A stretch of DNA of 64,000 nt from Niveibacterium microcysteis (GCF_017161445.1 NZ_CP071060.1:4712001-4776000), one strand, 5' to 3'; shown: positions 50,617 through 60,219, counted from the stretch's first letter. The notes: generated by a model not told the origin, from the letters alone. Translations and numbers: made by a program.

Positions 50617-52755
50617 TCAGGAGCCGCCGGCGCCCGCCTTGAGCGCTTCGAGCCACTGCGGCACGGCCTCGGCGGGCATCGGCCGCGCAATCAGATAGCC
50701 CTGCAGGATGTCGCAACCAAGGCGCACCAGCGCGGCATGCTGATCGGCGGTTTCGACCCCCTCGGCCACCACCTCCATGCGCAGCGCGTGGGCCAGCCCC
50801 ACCACTGCTTCCAGCACCGCCTGCGCGTCGGCATTGGCGGTGAGGTCGATGACGAAGCTGCGGTCGATCTTCAACTGCCGCGCGGGGATGTTGCGCAAGT
50901 GCGCGAGGCTGGAATAGCCGGTGCCGAAATCGTCGATCGACAGCCGCACACCGAGCGCCGCAATCTGGTCGAGCACGCTGCGTTCGGCATCGAGGTTCTC
51001 CATCATCGCCGTCTCGGTGATCTCGCACACCAGTTGCGAAGGCTGCAGGCGATGCTGTTCCAGCGCAGCGGCTATCCGCTCCGGCAGCGCGGCGTTGCGC
51101 AGCTGGTAAGGCGACAGATTGATCGCGACGCGGCAGCGCAGGCCTTGCTCATGCCAGCGCGCCAGTTGCGCACAGGCTTCGTCGATGACCCAGTTGCCGA
51201 TCTCGCCGATCAACCCGAAACGTTCGGCGAGCGGTACGAATACTGCGGGGCTGACGAGACCGCGTTCCGGGTGGCGCCAGCGCAGCAGGGCCTCAAGCCC
51301 GTGCACCTGGCCGCTGCGCGCGTCGACCTTCGGCTGGTAGTACAGCAGCAGCTCACCGCGCGCGACGGCGTGACGCAGGGCCTGTTGCAGCAGCACCTGC
51401 TCGGCCGCATCGCCCGCCATGCTGGCCTCGTAGACCACGCAGCAACCGCCGCCAGCGCGCTTGGCCGCGCCCTTCGCAGCCTCGGCACGCGCGAGCAGGC
51501 GCGGGGCGTGGTCTTCGTGATCCGGGAACACCGCCACGCCAATCGAGCACGACAGCGAAACGTCCTGCCCCGCCACGCGAATCGGCTGGCGCATCGCGTC
51601 AAGAATGCGTTGCGCCAGTGTCACCGCCGCCGCCTCGGCATCGCGCGACTCGACCATTGCAACGAATTCGTCGCCGCCGAGCCGCGCCACGGTGTCGCTC
51701 TCGCGCAGCGTGAGCTGCAGCCGGCGCGCGAGTTCGCGCAGCACTTCGTCGCCCGCCTCGTGGCCGAAGGAGTCGTTGATCGGCTTGAAACCGTCGAGAT
51801 CGAGGAACAGCACCCCCAGCCGCTCAACAGCCGTCGGCGTTGGGCCACGTCGCGCGATGCGTGCCGCTGCGTGCTGCAGGCGGTCGTTGAACAGGGCACG
51901 GTTCGGCAAGCCGGTCAGCGCATCTTCAAAGGCGCGACGCTGCAGGGTTTCGTTGGCCTCCTGCAGATCCTCGGTCGCACGATGCAGCGAGCGGGCCAGC
52001 TGCGCTTCGCGCGCCCGCGCCATGGCATCGTTGATTGAAAGCACCAGTGCGCCGGCAAGCAGGAACAGCGCCGCCGTCACCACCACCGCGGCGAGCGGCT
52101 GACCGGAAAGGCCGTCGACGCTGCGACAGATCGTGCCCTGCGGCAGTTGCGCCGCGGCCATGCCGGTGTAGTGCATGCCGCCGATCGCCAGGCCCATCAC
52201 TACCGCGGCCAGCCCCTGCAAACGCAGGCGCAGGGCACCGTGCTGTTCACGCAGCGCGAAGAACAGCCTCAGGGCGGCGGCTGACGCGAGCCATGCGATC
52301 GCCACCGAGGCAAGCACCACCGGCCAGCGCCACACGATCGGCGGTACCAGCTCGAGCGCGGCCATGCCCAGGTAATGCATCGCGCAGATGCCCACCGCCA
52401 TGCTGCTGCTGCCACCCAGCAGCACCCACGGTGTCAGCCTGTCGTGCGTCGCGATCCGCAGCGCCACCGCGGCGGCGCCAATGGCAGCCAGCCAACTCAG
52501 CAGGGTCGGGCCGCCGGCATAGCCCAGCGGCACCCCGGCATCGAAACCGAGCATGCCGACAAAGTGCATCGCCCAAATGCCGGTACCCAGTGAAACCGAA
52601 CCACCCGCCAGCCACCACCGCCGCAGCCCGGTCTCTGCCACGCGCACCCGGCGCGCCAGATCCAGCGCAACGTAGGAAGCGAACACCGCAACGACCAGCG
52701 AGGCAACAACGAGCAGCGGGTCGTGGCGGGTTATCAGGAACAGAGCAGAAGCCAT
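50617..52755 (-). CDS. MHYT-GGDEF-EAL membrane c-di-GMP protein
   Basis: 712 residues. The N-terminal MHYT domain (about 1-235) has seven membrane segments and its motifs [18 protein letters not shown] and GGMHYTGM, thought to bind copper and sense oxygen, CO or NO. A coiled linker leads to GGDEF ([11 protein letters not shown], 360-364) and EAL ([15 protein letters not shown] at 488-490) with intact [10 protein letters not shown] and EGVETADQH. Both catalytic sites look complete, so it may make or degrade c-di-GMP depending on the signal. It converges with the PAS-GGDEF gene. Confidence 0.95.
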   Translation of the reverse strand: MASALFLITRHDPLLVVASLVVAVFASYVALDLARRVRVAETGLRRWWLAGGSVSLGTGIWAMHFVGMLGFDAGVPLGYAGGPTLLSWLAAIGAAAVALRIATHDRLTPWVLLGGSSSMAVGICAMHYLGMAALELVPPIVWRWPVVLASVAIAWLASAAALRLFFALREQHGALRLRLQGLAAVVMGLAIGGMHYTGMAAAQLPQGTICRSVDGLSGQPLAAVVVTAALFLLAGALVLSINDAMARAREAQLARSLHRATEDLQEANETLQRRAFEDALTGLPNRALFNDRLQHAAARIARRGPTPTAVERLGVLFLDLDGFKPINDSFGHEAGDEVLRELARRLQLTLRESDTVARLGGDEFVAMVESRDAEAAAVTLAQRILDAMRQPIRVAGQDVSLSCSIGVAVFPDHEDHAPRLLARAEAAKGAAKRAGGGCCVVYEASMAGDAAEQVLLQQALRHAVARGELLLYYQPKVDARSGQVHGLEALLRWRHPERGLVSPAVFVPLAERFGLIGEIGNWVIDEACAQLARWHEQGLRCRVAINLSPYQLRNAALPERIAAALEQHRLQPSQLVCEITETAMMENLDAERSVLDQIAALGVRLSIDDFGTGYSSLAHLRNIPARQLKIDRSFVIDLTANADAQAVLEAVVGLAHALRMEVVAEGVETADQHAALVRLGCDILQGYLIARPMPAEAVPQWLEALKAGAGGS

Positions 52756-52833
52756 CCCCCTGTTATCGGCCGGCCTGCGGCGCGCTTAAGGAGGCGGCCC
52801 AGCGAGCATGATTGCTTGCGCCTGCGTCGACGC

Positions 52834-53757
52834 CTAGCGTAGCGATTCCCCCAGCGCGGACAGCAACTCGGCCTCCGACAAGCTGTTGGTGTCTTTCCCG
52901 ACCCAGCGCTCGGGCGCCTGGAAGCGGGCAAGCCTGAAGTAGTCGATGTGGGCGCGCAGGTCGCGCTTGCCGTCGCGGACGGTGAGCAAGTTGAATTCGC
53001 GCGCCGCGGGTTCGTCGGACAGGCCCGCGAAGCGCTGCTGCATCGTCGGCAGGAAATCGGTGGTGGCGGTGATCCCGACCTGCAACCGGCTTGGCAAGCC
53101 CGGATGGGTCATGTCGCGCTCGCTCATCTTCTGCCATGTGAAGCGCAGGCTCTGGGTGTCGCGCTGCGTGACTCGCCACGGTTTGCCCTCAACCCGATGC
53201 AGCGCGACGAAGGTACTGCCGATCCGCACCAGCCGCAGCTCGTGCCAAGCCTGCCGCGTCGCATAGACCAGCTGTTGCGAATTGCCACTCACGCTGCGCA
53301 TCACCGAGATCGACGGGCTTTCGGTGCCGTCCGCGCCCATCGCCAGCCACACGTGGTTCTCGTCGCTCGGCTTCCAGTCGGCCGCCTTGGGCGCTGCCTG
53401 GCGGGCCATGATGCCGATATAGGTGTCCGAATAGCTGCGCGGCGCCGAGCCGGGTTTCAGACCCTCCGCCTTCACCCGCGCCGTCATGACGAAATCGCCC
53501 TCGAACTCCTGCATCAGGAAAGGGGCATGGAAGCCGGCGAGCCAGTAGCTGGTGTAGGGCTCGATCAGCAGTTCGCCGCCCGCCACCGAGACCTTTGCCA
53601 CCTGGTCCGCCCAGCCTTCGACATCGCTCAGCCAGCGCCAGTCCTTGAGCGCATCGGGTGAGTCGAAACCTTCATCAATCATGGTGGCCGCGTGCGCGAC
53701 ACCAAGAGACAAACCGAGGAGAAACAGACACTGCGAGATCCTGCCGGCAACGCTCAT
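52834..53757 (-). CDS. Secreted beta-sandwich protein (DUF1349-like)
   Basis: 307 residues with a signal peptide (FLLGLSLGVAHAATM). The body looks like a concanavalin-A-type beta sandwich (DUF1349 or related): DEGFDSPDALKDWRWLSD, LLIEPYTSYWLAGFHAPF, FVMTARVKAEGLKPG, HELRLVRIGSTFVALHRVEGKPW. Such domains often bind or cleave carbohydrate, but I see no proven catalytic pair. It is separated from the MHYT protein by 78 bp and shares its strand. Confidence 0.7.
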   Translation of the reverse strand: MSVAGRISQCLFLLGLSLGVAHAATMIDEGFDSPDALKDWRWLSDVEGWADQVAKVSVAGGELLIEPYTSYWLAGFHAPFLMQEFEGDFVMTARVKAEGLKPGSAPRSYSDTYIGIMARQAAPKAADWKPSDENHVWLAMGADGTESPSISVMRSVSGNSQQLVYATRQAWHELRLVRIGSTFVALHRVEGKPWRVTQRDTQSLRFTWQKMSERDMTHPGLPSRLQVGITATTDFLPTMQQRFAGLSDEPAAREFNLLTVRDGKRDLRAHIDYFRLARFQAPERWVGKDTNSLSEAELLSALGESLR

Positions 53758-53908
53758 TGGGGGGCCTTATACTTTTTGGTTTTGGAGCGCCGCATGCTAC
53801 CGGCATCGCGTGACCGCGAGAAGCTGGGCGCCGCCTCCCCTGCGCGTTGTTGTGCTCCGGCACGGCGTGCAACACTCCCGCTTCCCGACGCTTCGTAGGG
53901 CTCACGTC

Positions 53909-54676
53909 ATGGCGCGCCACCTTCTCGCTACGCTGATCGCGCTCTGCGCCTGCGCGGCGCACGCCGAGGGCAGCCTGCTGAGCGTGCCGACACGCGGCGG
54001 CGTCACCACCACCGTCTTCTGGGAAGCCGCGCCGAACGCCAGGGCCACCGTGCTGCTCTTCCCCGGCGGTGGCGGGGGCTTTGGGCGGGTGGAGGACGGC
54101 AAGCCCACGGGCCAGAACTTCCTCGTGCGTTCGGAGGGGTATTTCATTGCCCAAGGCTTCAATGTTGCAGTCTTCGGGCGACCGAGCGACTCGCAAGATC
54201 TCGACTACGCTGACCGCATCGCCGAACGCCACCTCGCCGACATTGCCAAGGTGATGGCCGTCGTGCGCGAGAAGGCCGACGTACCGATCTGGTTGGTCGG
54301 CACCAGCCGCGGCACTGTGTCAGCCACGGCAGCCGCAATCCGCATGCCCGACCAGATCGCCGGGCTGGTGCTCAGTTCCAGCGTTGTCAGCGCCAAGAAG
54401 CCCGGCGCCGTCCCCACGCAGGACCTCGCCGCCATCACGGTGCCGACGCTCGTCCTCCATCACAGCAAGGACGCCTGCCCGGTCTGCGATCCGCAAGGCG
54501 TGCCCGCCATCCTGCGCGGTCTGAAGAACGCACCGGTGAAGAAGCTGCAGATGGTCAGCGGCGGCGACAATCCCAGCGGCAACGTCTGCGAGGCGCTGCA
54601 CTGGCACGGATACATCGGGATGGAACGGGAGGCGGTAGAGGTGATTGCAGCGTGGATCAGGGCGCCGGCGGACTGA
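53909..54676 (+). CDS. Secreted alpha/beta hydrolase
   Basis: 255 residues with a signal peptide (LATLIALCACAAHAEG). The alpha/beta fold contains ATVLLFPGGGGGFG, the nucleophile LVGTSRGTVSATAAAI (GTSRG, Ser), an acidic residue in HHSKDACPVC and the His in ALHWHGYIGMER. Start 53909 is preceded by AGGG. A decayed copy of its last 30 codons lies at 55751-55839, on the other side of the next gene. Reaction unknown. Confidence 0.85.
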   Translation: MARHLLATLIALCACAAHAEGSLLSVPTRGGVTTTVFWEAAPNARATVLLFPGGGGGFGRVEDGKPTGQNFLVRSEGYFIAQGFNVAVFGRPSDSQDLDYADRIAERHLADIAKVMAVVREKADVPIWLVGTSRGTVSATAAAIRMPDQIAGLVLSSSVVSAKKPGAVPTQDLAAITVPTLVLHHSKDACPVCDPQGVPAILRGLKNAPVKKLQMVSGGDNPSGNVCEALHWHGYIGMEREAVEVIAAWIRAPAD

Positions 54677-54715
54677 GCGACCAGCACCTCTGCGGCAGCT
54701 CGCCCGCCGCGGTTT

Positions 54716-55534
54716 TCAACCACCAGGGAAGGCGGTATCCGGAATTTCCGCGACCGCCCGGAACGCCGGTTTGGCAAACAGATAGCCCTGCATCAGCGCG
54801 ATGCCGGCGTCACGCAGAAAGTCTCGTTCCGCCGGGGTTTCGATGCCTTCTGCCACGACCGTGATGGCCAGCTCTTCGCAAAGCCGGACGAGGCTACGCA
54901 CGATCGCCTGCCGCGGCCGATGGCCCTCGATTCCGCGGATCAGGTCCATGTCGATCTTGACGATGTCGGGCTGGAAATCCGCAAGCAGCTTCATGCCTGC
55001 ATAACCCGCACCGAAATCGTCGATCGCGGTCTTGAACCCGCAGCGCTTGTACTCGCGCAGGATCTTGGCAAACCAGGGGCCATCTTCAATGCGTTCGCCC
55101 TCGGTCACCTCGAAGATGATGCGATCCAGCGGGAAACCATGCACCCGCGCCGCTTCGAGGGTGGTCCGAATGCACAGTTCCGGTTTGTAGATCGCATTCG
55201 GAAGGAAGTTGATCGAGATGTGTTCGCGAATCCCGAGTTCCTTCGCCCCCTTGATCGCCTTGACGCGACAGGCTTGATCAAAACGGTAGCGGTTCTGGTC
55301 ATTGACCTGGGAAAGCACGCTCAACGCGCCCTCGCCGTTCGGCCCGCGAACCAGAGCTTCATGCGCGAAGACGAGCTTCTGATTCACATCGACAATGGGT
55401 TGGTACGCGAACTCGAACTGAAAGCCGACACGCTCGGCTTTCCCGCAGTCCTCACAATCCCGTTGCGTGCCCGCCAGCGGCACAAAACCCTCGGGAAAAG
55501 ATGGGTTGCTCATCGCTTTCTGTATTGTTTTCAT
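54716..55534 (-). CDS. Stand-alone EAL phosphodiesterase
   Basis: 272 residues. The EAL domain fills the protein: FAYQPIVDVNQKLVFAHEALVRG (EAL 59-61), ISINFLPNAIY, IIFEVTEGERIED, AIDDFGAGYAGMKLL, VKIDMDLIRGI, VVAEGIET and MQGYLFAKP. All metal and substrate residues I would expect are present, so it should hydrolyse c-di-GMP to pGpG. The N-terminal tail has Cys 27 and Cys 30 (RDCEDCGK), which resembles a redox or metal pair found in other EAL-only proteins. No sensor domain is attached. Confidence 0.92.
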   Translation of the reverse strand: MKTIQKAMSNPSFPEGFVPLAGTQRDCEDCGKAERVGFQFEFAYQPIVDVNQKLVFAHEALVRGPNGEGALSVLSQVNDQNRYRFDQACRVKAIKGAKELGIREHISINFLPNAIYKPELCIRTTLEAARVHGFPLDRIIFEVTEGERIEDGPWFAKILREYKRCGFKTAIDDFGAGYAGMKLLADFQPDIVKIDMDLIRGIEGHRPRQAIVRSLVRLCEELAITVVAEGIETPAERDFLRDAGIALMQGYLFAKPAFRAVAEIPDTAFPGG

Positions 55535-55750
55535 GGCGTCCTTCAGCGTGAGTGAGTCCGCGGGTCGCCGTCACCAGCGCCGCCGGCCGATTCAGTTTCT
55601 GCCGCTCGCCGCGGCAGCGCAAGTCGCTTGGCAAAGCTGTGCTCGCGGGGACGGCGGGCGTGAACCGCCTGGAAGCTGGCCAATCGACCGCCATGCGGCC
55701 CATTCAGCGGAATACGGCGCAACGACCAGATCGCCACCGGGTACCCCGCG

Positions 55751-55839
55751 GCAAAGCCTGCAAAGCGCTGCACTGGCACGGGCTCATCGGGGTCGAACGC
55801 AAGGCCGTCGGCGTAATCGGCGCCTGAATCAGGGCGCCG
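55751..55839 (+). pseudogene. Decayed copy of the 3' end of the hydrolase at 53909
   Basis: Comparing 27 codons by eye, 62 of 81 bases match the end of the hydrolase gene. The run CKALHWHGLIGVERKAVGVIGA aligns with CEALHWHGYIGMEREAVEVIAAW; the Trp codon TGG has become TGA, after which ATCAGGGCGCCG still matches. The upstream part of the copy is not recognisable. The rest of the gap 55535-55961 shows no gene and only a small dyad TGCGG-ATGCA-CCGCA close to the next start. Confidence 0.7.
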
Positions 55840-55961
55840 AAGGAGCGAACAGCGCGCTCAGCAGGACAGGCGACCCGCGCAGGTCAAGTTACGCCCGGCG
55901 ATGCCGATATGCATGAGTCTTGTGGTGCGGATGCACCGCATGCGGTCACTGAGGGCTGCCG

Positions 55962-58205
55962 ATGGTCGCCAACATCCACCTTTCAATGCTCGCCGACTTC
56001 ATCCTCGGCACCATGCTGATCTTCCTGTGGATCATTCGCCGCAGCGACCGGCATGGGCTCTACTGGGGTGGCGCCCAGATCCTGCTGGCAGTCGCGGCGG
56101 GCATCTGGGGACTGGGGGCGCTAGACCTCTGGGTTTCGGCCCTCATCATCGCCGTGGGCACGCTCGGCCTCGGCGGCTATGTAGCGGGCACGCTTCATTT
56201 CTGCGGCAAACCGATCGTCTGGCGCCACCATGCACTGGGCTGGCTTACCTACGCAATCGTTCAGACCTGCGTCGCCGCAGCCTCGCCGCGACTGAGCCAC
56301 AGCCTGAGCATCGCGATGCTGGGCGTGGTGCTGGCGTGGTGCGGCTGGCAGCTATCGCGCCGCCGCCACCCGTATTTGGTGCTCAGCACCACGCTCTGGC
56401 TGCGGGCGCTGACGAACCTTGGCTTCTCGGTGAACATGTTTACCGGCAGCAATCTCGAAGGGCTCTTCGCAATCGGCTTCTTGCTGAAGATCGTCGCCTC
56501 CTTCGGCCTGATCCACGCCATCCTTGCCGAGAACCAGCGGCGGATCTTCGATGTGCTCAACGGGCTCGGGCACGGCTTCCTGATCCGGGACGCCGAAGGC
56601 ATCGTCCGTTTCGCAAGTGAGAAGCTCGCGGCCTCCATCGCCCGGGGAAGCGCCAAGGAGATGGTCGGCCAGCACATCAACTCGCTTGCTTACGGTCGGA
56701 CAAAGGAAGAAGGCGCCGCGTGGTTCCGCCGTGTTATCGCGCCGGATGCGCCGCGGCCATGCATCGACGAAGTCGTGCATCAGCACCGGGATGGGCGCGA
56801 GGTACCGCTCGAGATCATCAGCGTCCCCTTCGAGGATCGCGGCGAGATGCATGTGCTGAGCCAGGTCATCGACATCAGCGAACGCAAGGCGCTTGAGGCC
56901 ACACGCCAGCGCGCGGCGATGCTCGACGATTCCACCGGCTTGCTCAATCGCTTCGCCTTCAGGCAGATGCTAGGGGATCGGCTGGCGGCCAACCGCGGGC
57001 AAGACGAAGTGACGATCGTGCTGTTGATCGACATCGACCATTTCAAGCGCGTCAACGACACCCTGGGGCATACCGTCGGCGATACCCTGATCAAGCGGGT
57101 GGCGACGCGGCTGCAACAGCTGCAGCTCCCCCAACTGGCGCTGGCGCGATTCGGCGGTGACGAGTTCGCGCTGATGTTCACCGAAGCAGACCCGGCCACC
57201 GCCCACGATGCCGCGGAGCGCTTCGCGCGCGCGATCCTGCTCGCGCTGCACGAGCCGATCCCGCTCTCCTCGTTCCGCATTTCGATCAAGGCCAGCATCG
57301 GCATTGCCTTCGCACCCGCCCACGGGCTCGACCCCGAGAGCGTGCTCAGTGCAGCCGACGCCGCCGTGTACGCCGCCAAGGACAGGGGCCGCAATCGTCA
57401 CGAGTTCTTCGACGAGCAGATGGGCGCGAAGTCGCGCGACGCGCTGCTGATCGAAGAAGCCCTGCAACAGGCGATTGCCAACAACGAGTTCCAACTCGTC
57501 TACCAGCCCATCGTCGATGCCCGCAGCCGTCGGCTGGTGAAAGTCGAAGCCCTGTTGCGCTGGCGCACCCCGACGCTGGGCTTCGTCGGGCCAGACCGTT
57601 TCATCCCGATCGCCGAAGACAACGGGCAGATCATCAGCATCGGCACCTGGGTCGTGCAGGAAGCTGCGCGACAAGCCCGCGCATGGCACTCGCGGCCGGA
57701 AGGGCCGATCCGCATCGCGGTGAACGTGTCCGCCGCGCAGCTTGTCGACCCGGACTTCATCGACGTGGTCGACCGTGCTATCGCCGACGCCGGCGCCGCG
57801 CCGACGGAACTCGAAATCGAAATGACCGAACGGGTGCTGATCAACGAGGCGGACACGGTCGTGCGCGTCATCGACACACTTCACGAGAAGGGGCTCAGCA
57901 CCTCGCTGGACGACTTCGGCACCGGCTACTCCTCGCTCAGCTACCTCACCCGTTTCCACCTGCGCACGCTCAAGATCGACCGCGCTTTCGTCAACGGCAT
58001 CGACCAGGACGAACGCAGCCTCGCGCTGGTGCGCGCCATCATCGCCATGGGCCACAGCCTCGGCATGAGCATCGTCGCCGAGGGCGTCGAGACCGAAAAC
58101 CAGGCCGGCATCCTCGCCGAGCTGGGCTGCGAATACCTCCAGGGCTACCTCTTCTCGCCGCCGGTACCCGCCGAGAAGCTCATCCCCAACGTATCCGCCG
58201 CGTAG
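55962..58205 (+). CDS. Membrane sensor-PAS-GGDEF-EAL protein
   Basis: 747 residues. An N-terminal seven- to eight-helix membrane sensor (about 1-185; ADFILGTMLIFLWIIRR and FAIGFLLKIVASFGLIHAILAE) is followed by a PAS domain (about 195-310, ending VIDISERKALEATR), GGDEF (ARFGGDEFALMF, 398-402, with DIDHFKRVNDTLGH) and EAL (VEALLRWRTP, EAL at 529-531; [36 protein letters not shown]). Both domains look intact. It is read away from the EAL gene and lies 13 bp from the convergent small membrane gene. Confidence 0.94.
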   Translation: MVANIHLSMLADFILGTMLIFLWIIRRSDRHGLYWGGAQILLAVAAGIWGLGALDLWVSALIIAVGTLGLGGYVAGTLHFCGKPIVWRHHALGWLTYAIVQTCVAAASPRLSHSLSIAMLGVVLAWCGWQLSRRRHPYLVLSTTLWLRALTNLGFSVNMFTGSNLEGLFAIGFLLKIVASFGLIHAILAENQRRIFDVLNGLGHGFLIRDAEGIVRFASEKLAASIARGSAKEMVGQHINSLAYGRTKEEGAAWFRRVIAPDAPRPCIDEVVHQHRDGREVPLEIISVPFEDRGEMHVLSQVIDISERKALEATRQRAAMLDDSTGLLNRFAFRQMLGDRLAANRGQDEVTIVLLIDIDHFKRVNDTLGHTVGDTLIKRVATRLQQLQLPQLALARFGGDEFALMFTEADPATAHDAAERFARAILLALHEPIPLSSFRISIKASIGIAFAPAHGLDPESVLSAADAAVYAAKDRGRNRHEFFDEQMGAKSRDALLIEEALQQAIANNEFQLVYQPIVDARSRRLVKVEALLRWRTPTLGFVGPDRFIPIAEDNGQIISIGTWVVQEAARQARAWHSRPEGPIRIAVNVSAAQLVDPDFIDVVDRAIADAGAAPTELEIEMTERVLINEADTVVRVIDTLHEKGLSTSLDDFGTGYSSLSYLTRFHLRTLKIDRAFVNGIDQDERSLALVRAIIAMGHSLGMSIVAEGVETENQAGILAELGCEYLQGYLFSPPVPAEKLIPNVSAA

Positions 58206-58214
58206 CGCGCCCGA

Positions 58215-58523
58215 TCAGCTCAGGCGCACAGGCGAATGCAGCGCCGGCGCTTCAATGCTGCCGTGCGTCGGGGCCGGCTGCTGATGGCCGCGCCGCAGGG
58301 TGCCAAGACCGAAAAAGAAGAAAAATGAGATCAGCAGGCCGAGGATCACCAGGACAACCGAGAGGGTGCTTCGTAAGGCCGCCGATTTGGTGAAGTGCCT
58401 CGCCAGGCCGGTTACGGCAAAGAGGCAAACGAGCGAGATGAGGGCCGGCAGGAAATAATCCAGCAAGAGATGTCCCTTCTTTGGCGCGCGCAATGGCATT
58501 GCGCTGGGCGAGGGACGAATCAT
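58215..58523 (-). CDS. Small two-helix membrane protein
   Basis: 102 residues (or 94 from the ATG at 58499, MPLRAPKK). Two membrane helices are clear: LLDYFLPALISLVCLFAVTG and STLSVVLVILGLLISFFFFF. The ends are basic at the front and Pro/His-rich at the back. No ribosome binding site is convincing, and no family is recognised. The neighbourhood offers no role. Confidence 0.6.
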   Translation of the reverse strand: MIRPSPSAMPLRAPKKGHLLLDYFLPALISLVCLFAVTGLARHFTKSAALRSTLSVVLVILGLLISFFFFFGLGTLRRGHQQPAPTHGSIEAPALHSPVRLS

Positions 58524-58594
58524 AAGCGCACCCGGCGCGGCGTCGGCTGCGCCGGGTCATCGCCTGGCGCACACAGCTAGCGGGCTCGACCAGC

Positions 58595-58613
58595 GCGGGT
58601 CAAAACGACCCGC
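58595..58613. repeat. Intergenic palindrome
   Basis: GCGGGTC-AAAAC-GACCCGC, perfect 7-bp arms, followed by CGCCCTACTGGGTCGC. It sits between two minus-strand genes and may be a REP-like element. Confidence 0.5.
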
Positions 58614-58671
58614 CCTACTGGGTCGCAGGTGGAGCGGGTGGGCGACTCTTCGGTAAGGGTTCGATCACGGG

Positions 58672-59118
58672 TCAGCCCGGGATATCGGGCTCGACGAGCG
58701 TCGCCAGTTGCGCGAGCGACTCCTGCCAGCCGAGGTAGCACATCTCGACCGGAATCGCTTCCGGCACGCCTTCCTGCACCACGCTGATCTCGGTGCCGCA
58801 GGACACGGGCTTCAGCGTCACCGTCGTCTGCATCTCGCCCGGCAGGTTCGGGTCGTCAAACTTGTCGGTGTAGCGAAGTTTCTCGAACGGCACCAGCTCC
58901 AGATACTCGCCGCCGAAGGAATGCCCGTGGCCGGTCGAGAAGTTCGTGAACGTCATCCGGTAAGCGCCGCCCACCTTAGCGTCGAGCTGGTGAACCTTGC
59001 AGGTGAAACCATACGGCGGCAGCCACTTCGCCATCGCATCGGCGTCCAGAAACGCGCGGTAGACGCGCTCGGGCGTCACACGCAGCACACGGTGAAGTCG
59101 GATGGTGCCTGTGGGCAT
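58672..59118 (-). CDS. SRPBCC/AHSA1-family protein
   Basis: 148 residues starting MPTGTIRLHRVLRVTPERVYRAFLD. The START-like helix-grip fold shows AFLDADAMAKWLPPYGFTCKV, GGAYRMTFTNFSTG and the closing GWQESLAQLATLVEPD. AHSA1-type proteins bind small hydrophobic ligands or modulate chaperones. The ATG at 59118 is preceded by GAAAGGCGAACCGATC. It is the only gene between two GGDEF genes here that lacks a signalling domain. Confidence 0.88.
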   Translation of the reverse strand: MPTGTIRLHRVLRVTPERVYRAFLDADAMAKWLPPYGFTCKVHQLDAKVGGAYRMTFTNFSTGHGHSFGGEYLELVPFEKLRYTDKFDDPNLPGEMQTTVTLKPVSCGTEISVVQEGVPEAIPVEMCYLGWQESLAQLATLVEPDIPG

Positions 59119-59288
59119 GATCGGTTCGCCTTTCGATTCTGCGTTGGGATAGAAGTCGGTGTCTGGGTACCCAAGGCGCGTCGTCGCGCCGGCGCGCGCG
59201 ACAACGGGCGCCGCCAAGTATTGCTTAAACTTGGACCACAAAGGGCCTGCTGCTAATCGAGACGACTTGGCGCGCAAGGCTGGCTGCC

Positions 59289-59338
59289 AGGGGGCAGCCA
59301 CGCCCCCTACGGTCGCCAAGACCAGCCCTACAGGGCTG
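59289..59338. repeat. Two adjacent intergenic palindromes
   Basis: AGGGGGC-AGCCAC-GCCCCCT (59289-59308) and CAGCCCT-AC-AGGGCTG (59323-59338) lie back to back in the 418-bp gap 59119-59536. Both carry CCCTAC, also seen after the palindrome at 58595. No gene is visible elsewhere in the gap. Confidence 0.5.
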
Positions 59339-59536
59339 CAGACGCAGGCGTATAGGACCGCGCTGATTCACGCTCGGTCACAACGAGCCACAGAACCTAT
59401 TGAGCCTGAGAACATTCCGATTTGCGCTGGCGCGAACAACCGTATGGCGGCCCCACCATCCCGCTCAGCCCGGATTGGACGAAGTCCTCGACGCCTGTTT
59501 TGATACGCTGGATAGAAACCGACGAAGTTTGACCAG

Positions 59537-60073
59537 ATGTCCAGCCTAGATACCCTGACAAAGACGGGGAGCCGTTCGGCGTTCTCCGCTGAACTCAATC
59601 GTGCGCTTCAGTCCGCACGGGCCGAAGCGACAAGCTTTGCGCTCATCCTTGCCGACATCACCAACTTCAAACGCTTCAACACACACAATCCATCCGCGCT
59701 TGGCGATGTCGCTCTCGTTCGGCTGGCTGATTGCCTGAGAAACGTCGTAGCGAATCGAGGCCCGATCTATCGGGTGGGTGGTGATGTGTTCGCGGTGATT
59801 CTCCAAGGCGCTGGCGAGGCGGAGGCCATCGCCGTCTGCACGGAGATCGAGCGCGCAGCGCACAACAGAATTGCGCCTCCGCAAGCGGTCCACTGTGGGC
59901 ACCACGACTGCTCTGGCCCGGTAACCATCAGTGTCGCGTGTGGCTTTGCCCTAGCATCGCCGGAGCACGATGCCGAAACGCTGATGCGCCTTGCCGATAC
60001 GCACATGTACGAGGCGAGGAAATGTGGGAGCGGCATCGGCGAAAAAAACGAACCCGAACGGGCAGAGCCATGA
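59537..60073 (+). CDS. Degenerate GGDEF domain protein
   Basis: 178 residues, a single GGDEF-like domain with no sensor. Landmarks remain: FALILADITNFKRFNTHNPSALGD and VACGFALASPEHDAETLMRLADTHMYEARKCG. The active site reads YRVGGDVFAVIL, so the catalytic Glu of GGDEF is replaced by Val (residue 84). An extra insertion HCGHHDCSG (about 116-124) could bind a metal. It probably does not make c-di-GMP; it may bind GTP or c-di-GMP, or be on its way to a pseudogene. Length fits an intact reading frame. Confidence 0.85.
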   Translation: MSSLDTLTKTGSRSAFSAELNRALQSARAEATSFALILADITNFKRFNTHNPSALGDVALVRLADCLRNVVANRGPIYRVGGDVFAVILQGAGEAEAIAVCTEIERAAHNRIAPPQAVHCGHHDCSGPVTISVACGFALASPEHDAETLMRLADTHMYEARKCGSGIGEKNEPERAEP

Positions 60074-60219
60074 CACGACGCTCAGCTGCGTGACGAGCCC
60101 CCGGAATCCCGCGCCGAAGGATTTCCGTTCGACGCCTTACCGACGAGAGACACAAGAGCCATCACGCAGGACATCGCAGCTTGTTCCGCGAGCGACCCGG
60201 TCGAACGACTGCCTGAGCG

